Shown here one piece after another: positions 1 to 14,935 of a stretch of DNA of 64,000 nt. A program made the position numbers and the translations under genes. This stretch comes from Linyphia triangularis (Eukaryota; Arthropoda; Arachnida; Araneae; Linyphiidae): positions 30,786,459 to 30,850,458 of the forward strand of contig OZ021726.1 in the NCBI GenBank assembly GCA_963978545.1, written 5' to 3'. Position 1 is the stretch's first letter. Each line of letters opens with the position of its first letter. Below the pieces are notes generated by a model, which searched no databases, had not been told where the DNA came from, and worked only from the letters and a program-made list of their open reading frames with translations.

Positions 1-362
1 TGTGTCAATTAAAAAAAAAAAAAAAATCCAAAATTTTAGTTATATATTATGTCATAGCACTATCTCAATTTTAATTTTTCCTTAATACCATGATACAGAT
101 TTTAGTAGCAAACATAAATTTCGAAAACGTTTTCTTATAAAAATGTAGCTATTTTTCTACTATGCTTTTTCATACTGGCTGTAAGTGGATTTTTTATAAT
201 TTTTTTTCAATTGTGTATTCAATTAACGTAACAACTTTTCTAGATAAACTTCTGTATTATAGCTTAAAACCATAGACCATTAGCTATAGAGAAAGTAATT
301 CAATTTGCCGTGCATCAAAAACATCACTTATATAGTTCTGTAAATAAATTCGTACAAATAAA

Positions 363-398
<36 letters not shown>

Positions 399-1724
399 AA
401 AAACCTAAAAGATGGTAATGAAGTATGATAAAGTACGTTTTCCGAAAAGGTATTTCGTTTTCCAAGAAGGAAGAAAATTTTGAGTCCCCCGCTCGGTTCG
501 AGGAGAAAAAAGAATTGGTTAAGAATTTTACCATTTGCTGAGAAAATCTCGATTATAAATAAATAAGATCTCACAAACAACGAACTCGCTGTTTAATTTG
601 TCTTTACTACTTTTTTTCCACACACGTTGCGTAAACGAGTTTCCGTTATCACGTTTTCCCTGCTATCACATGATGATTCGTCATGCCCACTTCCAAGAAA
701 TAATTCATTGTTCCACTACCTTTCTACCCGCAAATAGAAATAATGATGGCCTTTAAGAACAGGACCCTAACAAAACAACTCTACGGGAGACATTTAAAAA
801 TACATTCAACTCTCTATGCCTTCAACGCCTCTTGCACTCTCTTCAATCATTACACGTGTTAAAATCATTAATGGCGATGGAATGATTCCATCTGCTATCA
901 AACCTTGAACCGCAGTACACCTCACACTTCCTGCTCACCTTGAAATTTTCTAGGTTATGAAAACTTGTGGGAAATGCGGCAAAACAAAGGGACTTGGAAA
1001 AAATATCTCCTAAATCATTCATGCAAATCAGTTAATAGGTGTGAGGTGAAGCAATATTTTGGACGTGATAAGGGCAATTATGAATTCATTTCAACAATAT
1101 AACTGAATCACTGCTTAGGAAATAAATGTTTACATTCAAGAGCTTATTTGCAGACTGCGTGTCTTGCCGAAATGATATGAAGCTTTAGGGACAATATGTC
1201 TTTTTGGCTAATAGTATTTAATGAGTGTCTGAGAAGTCGTTACTCGGTAATAATGGCTGCATTCAAAAGATTTTTATCGTGTTTTTGAAAGTTGTCAAAT
1301 AAAATTGTCTGTCTTTGTACTTCAACGGTCTTGTTAAAGATAACTGACTATATTTCATTTATTGACTATATTTTATTTCATTTAGTGGTCAAATTTAGTG
1401 GTTAATTTAATAAATTTATTTCAATGTATTTATTTCAAATGTTTAATTGAAATTTCATTTCAAATGATTTCATTGTGTTGAGCCTTCTTCTAACTTTTTT
1501 TTTTTTTTTTTTTCGAAAGTCCGTCTGAACCTCGTCAATGTCTGGTCTTTCGAAACACTTAAACACCTATGATTGAGTAATGAAACAACTAGTTGGATGA
1601 TTAAAAGGAAATTTTTCACACAACTATTCCCTTTATACATAGATAATGCTCCTTTACCACCATATATAGTTAAATTAAAAAATCATAAAGGAAATAAGAA
1701 TAAAAAAATCGAGTATTAAAGAAA

Positions 1725-1761
<37 letters not shown>

Positions 1762-2077
1762 ACGTGGTTTGTTATCAAATGAGATCAACATTAGAAAGGA
1801 TTTCAAAAGTATTTTACGTGAGTAGTATATTGAATTTTTTTGGAAAAATCATAAAAATTAACGAATGCCACATTTCTGCCCCTCTCCCTTCTCAACTTCA
1901 AATAAAGTGTCGGTTCAAACAAATATCAAATATGTTAATATTTAAATAATTACTACTAAATGATCATTTATTTAAATGCACCCGATGGTTATAAGGTCAA
2001 TCCTGAAAATAACGTGTTCATTAATCGACAGTGCACCCGACGGTACATTCTAAAATTAGATTGCGTATAATTCACTC
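1..2077. other. AT-rich non-coding stretch
   Basis: I see no gene here. Short open frames lack codon structure or recognisable motifs. The stretch holds homopolymer tracts, for example T-runs near 367-393, 1497-1514 and 1727-1757. It could be intergenic or part of a long intron of the exchanger gene that starts at 25.9 kb on the minus strand. Confidence 0.6.
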
Positions 2078-2085
2078 GGTACAGG

Positions 2086-2476
2086 CAGGGCCTTATTTCT
2101 AAATAGGCTAAGTAGGCTGCAGCCTAGAGCAGCAAATTTTCAGGGGGCGGCAGTTTGACAATTTATTCAAAAGTTAAAATGAAGTATTTCAGACGTTAAT
2201 AATATTTTCCGTACTAATGCATGTTACTTAAAAATATGAAAAATATGTTTTAGTCCTACATAGCCTAAGTTTCTAAAACTATAGCATAATATAAATTCAC
2301 AGCACGTAACTTTGTATTATAATTTTCTTGTAGTGCAATCTTATTAAAAAACATGAAAACACCAATGATTTATATCCTTTTATGGTATAAAAGAAATCTA
2401 TTAAGCAAATATGAACTATAGAGAGGGCACAAATGGCCTTTAGCCTATAGGCGGCATACTCTTAAATCCGGCCCTG
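2086..2476. mobile_element. hAT-type non-autonomous element (MITE)
   Basis: The 391-bp segment starts CAGGGCC and ends GGCCCTG, a perfect 7-bp terminal inverted repeat. It is flanked on both sides by the identical 8-bp sequence GGTACAGG (2078-2085 and 2477-2484). An 8-bp target duplication together with CAG...CTG ends is diagnostic of the hAT superfamily. Beyond the first 7 bases the ends share only patchy similarity (both contain TAGGCTAA). It has no transposase coding capacity, so it would have been mobilised in trans. The perfect duplication shows one clean insertion event. Confidence 0.88.
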
Positions 2477-2484
2477 GGTACAGG

Positions 2485-5400
2485 AATATATTAAAATTCA
2501 AATATGATTTGCTCAGATTTTTATTGAAAATTTTTCTTAAAATACTTTCACAACTTCATAATAATAGTAAAACACATTACATGTTGAACTTCAAATAACA
2601 GCTAATGCCCGTATTCAAAAAAGAATATACAAGGATTGCATTCTGAATGCTTGCAGATTATCAAACGAGCAATCATGGCAAAATATTCAATATAAACTAT
2701 AATATAAAAACTCACTCTACTTCTCCTTGTAGAACATCTATTTATTTTTTGAAAAGAAATTAGTTGCATCTAAATCATAAATAGTCCTCTTCGAAATCCC
2801 CCCGTGTAACTTTTACTAATCAGCACACGGTATAGACAAGCACGGTTCGCTTTGAAGCGTTGTTTACACAAACCGAATTTCTGAAACTAGGTTGCTCGCA
2901 ACATTCATTTTATTATTGAAGGATGCTTCTCGAAACCGTAATGTATTTTCAAATCATCTTCATGTGGCGGAACTAAAAGCCTAAATTTAATGTGTAAGCG
3001 ATCAACCGCGCAGGTACATTTGGATGTCCTTTCTCCCATGCTGGTCAGGCGAATAATGTGGCGATGAAAGAGATACTATTTTTATCCATTTCACATTGAT
3101 TCTTTTGACAACTGCATTGATATTTAGGTAAATAAATTATTCAATTGAGCGAGACTGATGTGTTTATTTCAATATTTGGAATCATTAGTATGCAATAGCA
3201 TTCTTTGCGGTGCCTGAGTGACTGTAGTAAGATGATTTTAATTTCTTTGTCACTCAGTGTAAACAGAAAAAGGTTAGACACGCCAGTAACAATCGCAATC
3301 GACATCCACGTGTAAAAAAAAAAAAAAAAAAAAAAAAAATTTAGATGTACCTTGACTTTTGTTAATCTTGACTTTTGCTTACCTTGAATTAGTTATTGGT
3401 TTAAAAAAAAATTCATTAGATTGGTCATTGTTTCAATATTTGTGTCCAAAGCTATAAACGTAACTTACACGTAAATCGCATTATAGATATGATTAATTGC
3501 GGTAAAAAAATGTGGCTGTCAAGAAGGTGAGTATAAGTTTATTTTCATTTTAATTTCGTCAGACATGTTAATTTTTACATTTTATTATATTTGAAAAAAG
3601 TATACAAATTTCTAGTAAGATTTTATTCCAAATGTTTTAGAATTCTAGAATATTTGTCAAAAGTTTTATCGATATACCAGCACTAAGATATGGAAAAATC
3701 AAAAAGTAAAAAAAAAAATTATAATCACATAAAAGACGTGGCATAGTTAGTTTAGCATCAAATCGTTTAAATTTAAAAGAATCGTCCTAAAAACTCAATT
3801 TTTAATATCGCAAACATTTGGCAATTTATAACAAATTTAATTATATTAATTTAAAATATTCCAATCATCTTAGAAAAGAAAAAGCTTTGAGAAGCTAGTG
3901 TAACAATGAAAAGAAAAATCGAGACTTGTTTCTTGAGTTTTGAAAATTTTCTAGAAACACTTTCACCCTTATATGTTTTACCGAATATATTTCACCTACA
4001 GCTATCAAGAAAAAACCTACGTCTTAGAACTCTAAGAAAAGTCAAGATTACGTTACGGCGGAGAGAAGTTCTAATTTTGTCTCATTTGGGATTATCAGTC
4101 AAGGTAAAGCTGTGAAACTGGGAGAAACTTTTGCAACAATTTCCAACAACGCCTTGCGTTAGTGAAAATGGCCAATTAGCAGTAGATCCAACGAACCGTA
4201 CCAAATATCGTACGCACGTGGTTTAACAACTACTAAATAGACATTTGACGTTTCCTGAACTGATGAAGTACTACCTAACACTTAAGCATGCAACACAAAT
4301 AACATTTCCTCCTGAATCAGTTGTTCTCTTTTGTTAAATAAAAAAAAAAAATGCCGATATTTTATAGATATCATGAGTCTGGGTAGGCCTAGCACATATA
4401 TAATAATTCTCTTTTTTAATGTTTTCTTCTGTCCAATATTTGAAGTGTCACCTTAAAGTTCAAACATAGGTGTGAAATAAATCAAGCTGTTATTGTTACT
4501 CTGGAATAACTCTATAAAAAGCATAACTCTTAATTTTGATAAGATTTTTCGTAATTAGATTTTATTAGATTTTATTTTATAAAAATAATAATTAGTTCTT
4601 TATTTAAAGTATTAAAGGACATAAGGCTAAGGGACATAGACTACAAGATGGCTTATACATAAAAAATTTACTTGATTTTACATTTTCATCAATGTTGAAC
4701 TTGTACGAAGCTGTTACGCTATCCATCCCCAATAAATCAGTAACATCTTAAAAGTTAGTATTTAACTATTTATTTAACTAGTTAGTGTTCATTATTATCC
4801 TGAGTGTATTAAACGACGCAATAACTACAAATATACAAGAGGTATTTGTCTGAATATTAAAGTAGTTTTTTTTTCTTTTCTTATTTCAACATTTTAGTAT
4901 TCATACATTGTAGTATGAATAATTTTGAGATAAAAGAGAGTGTTAATTTAACATAAAATAGAATTGATAATAAATAATATATTCTGTACCAGTATAGTAA
5001 ATAATTTAAAAATCTTTGATGAGGAAAAGTCATTAGTTGTTCATTTAATTACTCTATACATGTGCGTATCTAATAAGTACTATTTATATAACATTAATAA
5101 TGTCTTAATTATGTCTATCCATAAAGCCAGTAAAATAAAACATGATCCTTCTCACTATATGAAAAGAAAAAAAAACTATCCAAAACAGCCTTATCCTGAA
5201 AAAAGGCATGCTTCGTGAGTTTTCAATAACATTAAAATGTAACTCTTAAATTTTCCTGTTTCTATTTATAGACAAAAACCGAAAGTGTATGCGCTTTCAA
5301 ACCACATATTCAACCATTTGCATACAACTATCTGAATATTTCGATTGTTTATAGTTTAATCAATGAAAGTGGTTTTTTTTCCCCCCTAAAACCTTGTTAC

Positions 5401-8400
5401 TTTTTCAGATGATTTGGTGAGGGTTTCCCATTTCCGTTTCCTCTGTGCGCTGCCGCATCAGATCACTGTTATTAGCACCATTGTGGTGAAACGACTTTCC
5501 GCACTTTCTCTTCCTTTTGGTGCTTCTCTTACTTTTCACTGAACCATTTTTGTTTTATTTAAGGCAATTTGATTTTTTGTATGTCTATTTGTGTATATCA
5601 ACAAAGCTTATTGAAGCACGGAACTTTTTTTTGTTTTATGTATGTTGATATCTTAAATTGGAACTAATATAAGAAATTGAATGTTTAGTTTTTCTTTTAA
5701 TTTCGAATTAAAGTAGCAATGTCATTAAAAAAAAGAGTGTAAAATAAGGTATTAGGTGTAAAATTTTTACCTGATAATCATATGAATAAGCTGTACAGTT
5801 TCATTTATAACATTTCAATAATTTATTATAGTTCTTTCATTTTCTACAATTTGAAACTTTGCTACGAGGACTTTTTTTTATTTGGAATGCATTTCAATAT
5901 TATGCTTGACTAACACTTTTTAAAAGCATAATATCAAACATTGTCACATTTTCATCCCTGATCTATTTCTGAACACAAATCTTCAATTTAATATGTTATA
6001 TTAATAAAATCACAGTTTTTGTTCTACATACAAATTTATATTACCTTTGAAACTAAAGCATTGGTTCTACTAGAGATTTCCTTATTTGTTATTAAATTTA
6101 TAATCACATAATGGAAGATAAGCAAAAATCCAATAATTTTCTTTAATTAATCAGGTGCATCGGTTAAAAAGTTTCTTTTTTGACAAATTCATTGATGAAT
6201 TATTTAAATGTTGAGTTATATAATATTGACTTGGATTGTAAGCGTGTATATTAACAACCTGCTTTGTATGATGAAAACTAGAATAACCTGAAAATAACTA
6301 ACAAAGTAAATTATCAAAAGTAGACAACCACAAAGATAGTTTGGTAGATAATTATTGCGTGTATTTGTTCGAGAACATTATTAAGTAAGGTTTTTTAAAA
6401 TGCCTGTTTTATATTTAACGATTACGATTTTGAAATGTTTTTTGCAACAATTGTCTATGAATTTTCAATCAGTGTTTGGTAATTGGCCTTCATTATATAT
6501 TGAAATTCAAATAAATATCAAACAAACATATAATTTTATCTAATTAAAAACGTCAATAACTACGCAAGATACGTGTTGGACAGCTAATTTAAATTCTAAA
6601 ACGTAAGTCTTTGACGTCATTACAATCCAATTGTGTAATCATTTATAGGATCAAAGAGAAAAGTAAATCTCATTCTTTGCAGAAATGGAAAGCACTCAAT
6701 TGGGGGAAATTTCACAAATTTTCAAAAGTACATCCATTGTAATAAAGAATCGAAAAACATTTTTAATTTTTAATATTGATTGATGTAATCATTGATAAGA
6801 AAACCACACATTGATTATCTTCGATATGCCTATTTATAAGTACTTACACCAAAAAACATTCCAATATTGCATATTTCAGATATTTGTTGGACGATTTAAA
6901 TCAAATTCAGTATTCAGATGTCCATAATATTTTAAAAGTATGAAAAAAATATTTTTACAGTATAATTTTTCTATCAACTTTGCAAAAAAGAAATCTTTAA
7001 TTACATCGTGGAGAGAAACTATAAATAAGAGTTTTTTTAGAAAAATATTTACATGTGTAAAGCTTGTTATAAATTTTAGAAACTAAGTATGTAACTTTTG
7101 AGAAATACCTCCCTTCTAGTCTCATAACAACACTTATGAGTTGAAAAAGTTCGAAAACCTGATGGAACAAAAGAGGAATAGTTTCTAGGATAATTATTGT
7201 GGTTTAACAAAAAATATTCGATTACAAAAAAAATTAGAATCATTTAGAAGAAAAAAATAATAATCTGTATATTAAAAATAAGTTTTATATTTAATTTATT
7301 ATTATAATTATCATCGCTATTAGTTGTTATGTTAGATTACCATTAAAGAGGACAGGGTTAGAAATCCAGACTAGCCGTTTAGTGATTGAAAATGTACTTT
7401 TGTTTATTCTGCTATAGCATTCTAGAATTACTGGAGGTGAACAATTTTAAATAGTAGAAACTTTATTTCATGCAAATCCTTTTTTTCATCGGACTATTTT
7501 TAACAATTTGTACTTTAAATATACACATTTTATTTTTCATTAGCAACTTCTAGAAAACTATGTAAATTAAGCAGTACTACCTACTATTGTGCTATAGGGA
7601 AAGCTAATCCACAGTTTTAATGTCAGATTGAATTTAAAATAAACACATTTACTCAAATTTTTTTATAAAATCTTTAGGATCAGATAATGATTCAAACTGA
7701 AGAAAAATCATCGAAACTAAATTATAAATATTATTATATAAATTAAAGTAATGAGAAAAAATTACTTTAAATTTTCGAGTATCTGATCCAACGTAAACTA
7801 TACTTTCCTTATAAATTAGTATTTTAAAAATCATATATTTTGTCATACACCGCTCATTTAAAAGGAAGAATTTGGGTGTACTAAAGAAACATTGTAGATA
7901 TTTACTGTTTCAAATCCTTTAGAAGAACTTAGCTCGTTGTATTACGAAAGTTATTTCATTCCGTACATTTAAGATTGATTCAACTATATTTTAGACTTTA
8001 TTAGCAATCCATTTTTAAAATACCACATTTTAATCAAAAGGTAAAAATGGTGATGTTTCGACTCTTAAAAATTTTAATGTAATAATGTTCCTTTGTTATT
8101 TACTATATGAAGATAGTTTAAGTAAAATGCATATTTCTCAATTAGAAAAAAATTATTTTCACAAATTGTCCTGAATGCGTCAATTTCTTTATCGAATAAT
8201 AAATTCCAATTGAAGATAAAACTTTAAAAATATATTTGAAAAATATATTTCTATATTTGAAAAGTATAACAATCAAAAATGTTTTTAGAACATAAACGAA
8301 TTTTAAAAATATAATAATCATAGCTTATGTGCAACAATCAAAAGAAAACCTAGTATATATTTACGATACAGTGCGTTTTAGTATCGTATTTTAATTCCAG

Positions 8401-8748
8401 ACAAATATATTCATAATTAAAACACTCCACGGAGAAAAGAAAGTGCACGAAGATTGGTTTTCTACAAGTAGAAAATAAACTCATTTCTTAAGTTCCTGTA
8501 AGTTCGTTTATCATTCTATTGGTTTGGTTTTTATTTTCTAAGCTTAATTAAGTTTCTTAAGAAAATCGTCTGTTAAGCAAACTCAATAATGTGTTTGAAG
8601 TCTCAACTTCAATTCAATTAGAAATTTGAAGTGTGTTTAATTAAAAAGCGAATTTCTTACATTATCTTCTGTTAAGATTTCAGTTTTTCGACACTATTTG
8701 AAAGACTTCATATCCCATGTAATATAACATTTTCAAATCAATTATTAT

Positions 8749-8784
<36 letters not shown>

Positions 8785-11700
8785 TATGTCGGGTAAAATA
8801 TAAATAAAACTAAGTAAAAGCTGTCATCTTCTCTTGACTAATACAATGAAATGGAATTTATTTTATTAGACTACCGTAAAAGTAAAACATTGTGTAGAAA
8901 GTTATTAGTCTCATAATTACTAGTACATAGTGTAATTTTAATTATTCAAGTAACTATTTGTAAAATTGGAGATGACATTTTAATAATAATCAAGTAAAAG
9001 TACTTTGAAAGGGGATGGCTATTTTCTGATGAACAAGAAAACAGTTGAGAGCTTGACGCTAATCATACATAAAGCCATGATTAATGTATAGGAATGTTTT
9101 CACATAGCATAGAGCCCCTGTCTTAGTCTTCGATTAACTTGAATTCAAAAATTATCCTAATACGTTTAGATTTCAGAAATGTTACCCAACAGATAAAAAA
9201 TTATAGATTTAAGATTTTCATTTTCTTCTTATCATCTTTTTTTTTTCTTCAAATATTTAATGCGTGTTATTCAAACCAAATAGAGAGTACACAGAAAAGG
9301 AAATTAAATTATTAAAAAAATCTCTCCAAGTATCCTAATTACTTTGATAGGTGAATGTGTTTTTGTAAATATGAAATTAAACAAACGTTTTTTAATTTTA
9401 TTGAGCAAAACAATTAAGAATACATATGCGTGAGAGACCATGCAGTTCTTTTGAACAAAATACAGAATTGTTTTTTTTAGGATGGTTGTATAAGATATTT
9501 TCTAGCCCATGGTTATATTGGACCTGAACGTCGTAAAAACAAGTGAGTGGAGGCGACTCTTTACAGGTGGTCTTTCAAGCAGAATCATCCCCGCATTTAC
9601 ACTCCAATTGGGAGAAAACTCAATTTAAATAACAACCTACACGATATCAATTGTCAAATTAACTGCAATATATAGTAGATTTTGAAGAAAAACAATAATG
9701 TGGAGCACTAAGTGCCCATTTTGCGTGAAACGGCACACAGAGAATCGAGAATTAAAAGGACAATTCTCTGGTTTACGCTCTGGACGTTAAGACTCTTTTA
9801 TCTAATAGTAAACAAATTAGAATTATAAAATTAGGCTGAATCTAGTAGTTGTGTTTTTGTTTTATATAATATTATGTGATGATGAAGTTGTATGGAACTA
9901 GATTAATCTTAATTTTATAATTCTAATCAATTGTTTTTACGAATTTTAAAAAAGAGCCAAAATCTCATATTCTTACACCAGCGAATTGTCCATTACGCAT
10001 TTTCAAAGCTATTTTAGAGACATTGCGCAGAAATCAAATATTAAAAGTATTTAGAATGCAAATTAGTATCTGTGATTATTAAAGTCCTTTCTTTTTACGA
10101 ATAATCTTTAAATTTACGACAGTACATAATTACCAATTTGTTATACCAGTTTTATCCTTCTTGTATAGAACTTCGTCAATATTAAATAATATTTGAAAAT
10201 TATCAATATAAATACTTTTGTTAAACATGAAGACAATAGGAATAGATCAAAATACAGTTATAAAGCCACGTAAAATTTTATTTTTTAACTATTAGCTATC
10301 TTCTGAGAAAAACACAAATCCTACCTCTATTTCCTTACCATACCTAACGCTGCAGAGTTAAACTTCGTCAAAAATACGTTTCAATTTTGAAAATATATTT
10401 CATCTGCTTCACAATATCAACTGAGTTGCTTATCCCCCAAACATGAACATCTATATATTTAATTACTTTAAATACGAAGACGAAATTATCAATATTGTTA
10501 ACACATAGAATTGGACTTTTTAGTTTCCCCCCAACGTTATTATTTGGCGATTACTTTTTAAATTAAATTCGGTACATTTACTATTTAGACAATTCTAAAC
10601 GCCTGTAAACATTTCAAAGCTTTCTATTAAATCAGAAATTGAAGAGTATTCAAAAATATATGTTAGAGTAAATTTTAAAGTAACTATAGTTAACAAACTT
10701 GACTTTATAGTTGTACAAATGAAAAGGAAGTGCACTTTTACAAATTAGTCTAATTTGTAATTGTAATTTACTTTTCCCACAATTTTTAAGTATATTCTTG
10801 CGGAAGAAGTTAATGAAACATTGAGCGTGATCTGGAAGATGGATAGTGAAAAAGATGGTAATGACAGTTGAATAGGTTACGTTAAGTCCATTTAACCTTT
10901 GAAGTTAAAGTAATTAAACCGTAAAACGTAAGTCTTGTGAAAATTATGACAGACTATCTGTTATTTTCATAACATGTCGAAATATTCTAAAATGAAAATT
11001 TTTAATCTCTTCTGTCCATTATCAAGACGTGTAAGTTCAGTAAGCTTTTGAGGGAAAAAATAACTCCATAATAAATTTAGCTATTTTAAAGTGGTTATTT
11101 TAAATATTATATGTACAAAATATTTACTAAATTTGTAAACTTTAACATGTTATCTAAACAACTTATGCAAACATGTATAACATAAATTATCTCAATACAT
11201 ATTTTGAATAAAATTTCCCTTTTGATGTCTTCATTGGATTTGTATTTTTTGTAATACTTATGCATAATTAAAATTATAATGTATTATTAGATAATATGTG
11301 TGTTCATTTACGATATATTTAGAAAATTTAAAGAATTCAGTATTTCATTATTCAGTTATATTTGAGCCCTATCTTATTACAATGAATATGCAAATCACAT
11401 TTAATTCTTAAATCACCTAAGTATCATTCCTTCATTTATTTAAAAATGTAAAGACACTAAGTTTTTAAATTTTAAATTAATTAATATCTTAAGTTTACCA
11501 TTTTCATATCTAGTAATGTTTTACAGGCACCTTGAATCGTTATCATATAGATTCAACTACGGAAAGCAATATTATTGAAACTCTATTCTAAGTCCTTGAA
11601 AATCAAGAACGAAAGCAAAAAAAAAAAAAAAAAAAAAAACTAGTCTCAAAACAACTGTTTTCCACACCTAACAACTGGAGTTATATCCCGAAATTGGTAT

Positions 11701-12933
11701 CAAAACCGACCTTCTAATTTTTTTATGGGAATTTATTTTTTATTCTATTTCTAAAGCTTATTCAAGCGCAACCATCCGACATAACAGTTGGCCAAAAAAA
11801 AAAGAAGAAAAAAAAAAAGCATCGCTTGGAGGCAGCGACACATTAGATGTATTTTTCAAATTATGGGTGGTAATGTTGAATACTACTTCGGATGCATTCT
11901 GGCGTGGTTTTACACGTTATTCTTCCATTGTTTGTGTGCATTTAGGAAACTTGGATTACAAACAATTTCTTGTATATGAATTTGTGTAGCAATTGACACA
12001 GAAAAACATTAAAATATATATTTAGAATAGGATTTTTCCTGTAAGGAAAATATTATTTTTGAAACTCAGAATACCATCTGACTGCAAATAACTTCTAGTT
12101 TTTAATCCAATGAGCTTTCTAGTGTTCCGCATCTGAATAGTCAGAAACAGAGCACTTCGATCAGATCATACAGATCAATGTCTGTCAGTCCATCCAAAAC
12201 ATTAAAAGTTGAGACTTGGGAATTGATTATCAGTGAAATTTGAATAATGATAATCGGTAAAGACCTAAATATAAACGAATAATTTTACAATTTTATCAAT
12301 AATCATCCGTCCCAAAATTAATTTTTAGGGAAGAGTAATTATAAAAAATTGACACAAAAAAACTCTCAGATTAAAGTTAATTGTTATAGTTCTGAATTAA
12401 CGTTTTAGTTAACTGGGTTTGAATCCCTGTCAGCAGTCTAAGTTAAAAATCTTTATTTGCTGTCACTTATCGCGCTAAACCAGTACACTATAAGTACACC
12501 ATTCAGTCGGGTATTGAACACGCTGCGTGTTATTCGCCAGTAACCATATTTTTATCGTAAATGTTTGGGCTACATAGTTTACTTAATTTCAAGTATGTCA
12601 AGGTTTCACTGCAACACACTTATAACACTCTCTTATATTGTGATATTTGGAGATGGAAGTTAACTTTTTAGGTGCCATATGAAAAAATTTCTTTTTCAGA
12701 ACCAGATGTTTGTAAATATAAAATCGTTTTATTTAAAAACTTTTTTTTTTTTTTTTTTTTTTGCTATAGAATACAATCAGTTTCTGTTAGTAGTTCATAT
12801 CGAAACCATTACAGTCCCCTATCACTTTGAGTAAAGTACTTTTATTTATCACTTCTTATAACTTAAAAAAGTAATGTTGGGCAATTTATCGGATAATATT
12901 TTAATTAAATCCTTTCACTTCAATTTCGTTTAT
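2485..12933. other. AT-rich non-coding stretch, no gene seen
   Basis: More than 10 kb with no supportable coding region, RNA gene or bounded transposon. It is about 70% A+T or more, with A/T homopolymers (e.g. 3315-3339, 8750-8781, 11619-11639, 12740-12761). The short open frames (e.g. 4964-5218, 7649-7846, 11788-11979) are low-complexity and match no family I recognise. It may be intronic. Confidence 0.55.
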
Positions 12934-13368
12934 GTTTTAGAGATTGTCACTAAAATGCCGCTTTTACACACATTGCTAATGTCACTCTAAATGACTATTT
13001 AACCCCCTTATCGTCATCAAATCGAGCTTGACAGATAAAATGGATTTTTATCGAATCTATCAATTATTTATTTTTTTTGGTGGGGGGGGGGGGGGGGGCT
13101 ATTATTAAAAGGCCGTTTTTACACAAGCTTCTCTTGACGCTATATTACTAATTAACACACTTCCCATCATCCAATCAAGCTGAAATCGAGATAGATTCCA
13201 ATAAGAATACATTCTATCAAGTTTTATGGGTTATCACTAAAAAGACGCTTTTACAAGTTTCGCTTTTGCTTCAGAGAATTAATTAACCCACATGCTGTGA
13301 TCCAATTAAGCTAAAACTTGACAGATATACTCTCTTATGACAATGCATTCCATCAAGTTTTGAGAGCA
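12934..13368 (-). repeat. Dispersed repeat with ~144-bp tandem units, copy 1
   Basis: Read on the minus strand, this block holds about three diverged units, each built as: 'ATCTGTCAAG...', a segment near 'GATTGGATGA', 'GGGTTAATTAAT', then 'TGTAAAAGCG' and 'AGTGACA'. The same unit order occurs on the plus strand at 24290-24865. A run of 18 G (about 13082-13099) interrupts it. It has no coding capacity. The unit content is seen directly; calling it one dispersed family is inference from the shared order. Confidence 0.7.
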
Positions 13369-14559
13369 GAAAAAAAAATAGTTAATCTAGGGTACGGAAT
13401 CGATGGACAATCAACAATCGGAAGGGTCAAACACTATGAAAACTCGATCTGAGATCAAAATGACTTAAATAAATTATAATTTCACATAAAAGTCGGAAAT
13501 GTATATAAATAATTTATATTAAAATCTCTGTTTTTATGAGTTAATTATTTTAACCCTATTACAATTTTATTGGTTTATTTAAACGTTTATAAGTGTTCTT
13601 ATCCTTATTTAAAAAGAGCTAAAGAGATAAAATTTAAATTGATCTAATTTTAAATTATTTGTTGATCTTTTGAAACAATTCAACATGACTTTTATGCATT
13701 AAAAACTTATTTTGCCTGCTTTATTAAAAAAGTTAAAGTATATACACATAAAACATTATTTAAAAAAAAAATGGGGTAATATTTTAACAAAATAAAATTG
13801 ATTATATACATAATAAGTTAATATATGAATAATATATTTCTAATGTAATTTTCTGTAAGGTTTTTCAGTAAGTTGTATTCTTATCTCAGTTCTGGAAATA
13901 TTTTAGTTAATTTTCCTATAAAGTTTGTTAGAACATTCTTCCTTTTACAAGTAAAATAATAATCAGGGCTTATTTCTTTACTTGCTTCTACAAGTAAAAT
14001 AATAGTCATGGCTTATTTCAAAAGCCTATTTCTATTAAAAAGAGCTTATTTATATATTATTTAATTTTCTATCAATACATGTCATATATAGTAGAAACAA
14101 AGCTCAAATATAGGATAAAAACGTGATTGTGATAAAAATGCTTTATAGAAAGATCAGTGTATTGACTAACTCTTACAGGTTTTAACCTATGAAATACTCC
14201 AAGTTGATCATTTTACTATTAGAACCCCAAAGTAAGTCTAAGAAAAATGTTAAGTAGATTACCCTTTTTTCATATAAAAGTACTATATTTTCCCTTTACC
14301 ACCAAGAAATATCACATTTAATATACAAATGAAATAAAACGTACTTTCTTTTACACACACATTTTACACCCCTTTGAGATTCTTAGTATATTTTCACCGT
14401 TAATTTTACCTATTACTAACAACTACGAAAACTATTCTCAAGGCTGATAACTATCTCTAAAACACAATCAAGAAAACGATAAACGATTCCACTCCTACAA
14501 ATACCCCCTCCATCATTTTTGTTAATACCAATAGCACGAGAAAAAAGAAAACCAGCTCC
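13369..14559. other. AT-rich non-coding stretch
   Basis: No gene, RNA or bounded mobile element seen. It is ordinary AT-rich sequence with short internal repetitions such as 'ACAAGTAAAATAATA', which occurs twice near 13947 and 13990. Confidence 0.5.
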
Positions 14560-14935
14560 CTAATAACACCTCTGGGAAAGCCCTGCAGTAGTTAGCCTTG
14601 GCAGCCTTTTGCGGGAAGATTTGAATGTTGGAAAATGAAAAGAGAAGCAGAAAGAAAAAGATTCTAGAACCTCACTGCCTCGTTCTCCCTCTCTGACCTA
14701 CCTTTGGTCGAACCTTCGGATCCAGGAAAAACCGAGTTTCGGGGTCACTGTCTAATCCGGTAAGTCATCTTCTGGGATTATGCTGATTTATCAGCTAGAA
14801 CCGATCCTGTGGTATCGCGCCCATCCAATCGCTTTCACTCACAGAGGAAATGGAGCTGAAATGCTAATTACAAGACTGAAGCTTAGTACTGCTGTGGCGG
14901 AGAAAAACCACATCAAGTTGTTGGTTTTTTCTATC
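14560..14935. other. GC-elevated island with splice-donor-like sites
   Basis: This ~375-bp patch is clearly richer in G+C than its surroundings. It contains a consensus-like donor on the plus strand (CCG|GTAAGT, intron start at 14760) and another on the minus strand (AAAG|GTAGGT near 14700). A 60-codon open frame at 14780-14962 (+) resembles nothing I know. Possibilities are a non-coding exon, a conserved regulatory element or an old repeat. I could not match it to a later exon of the exchanger gene. Confidence 0.25.
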
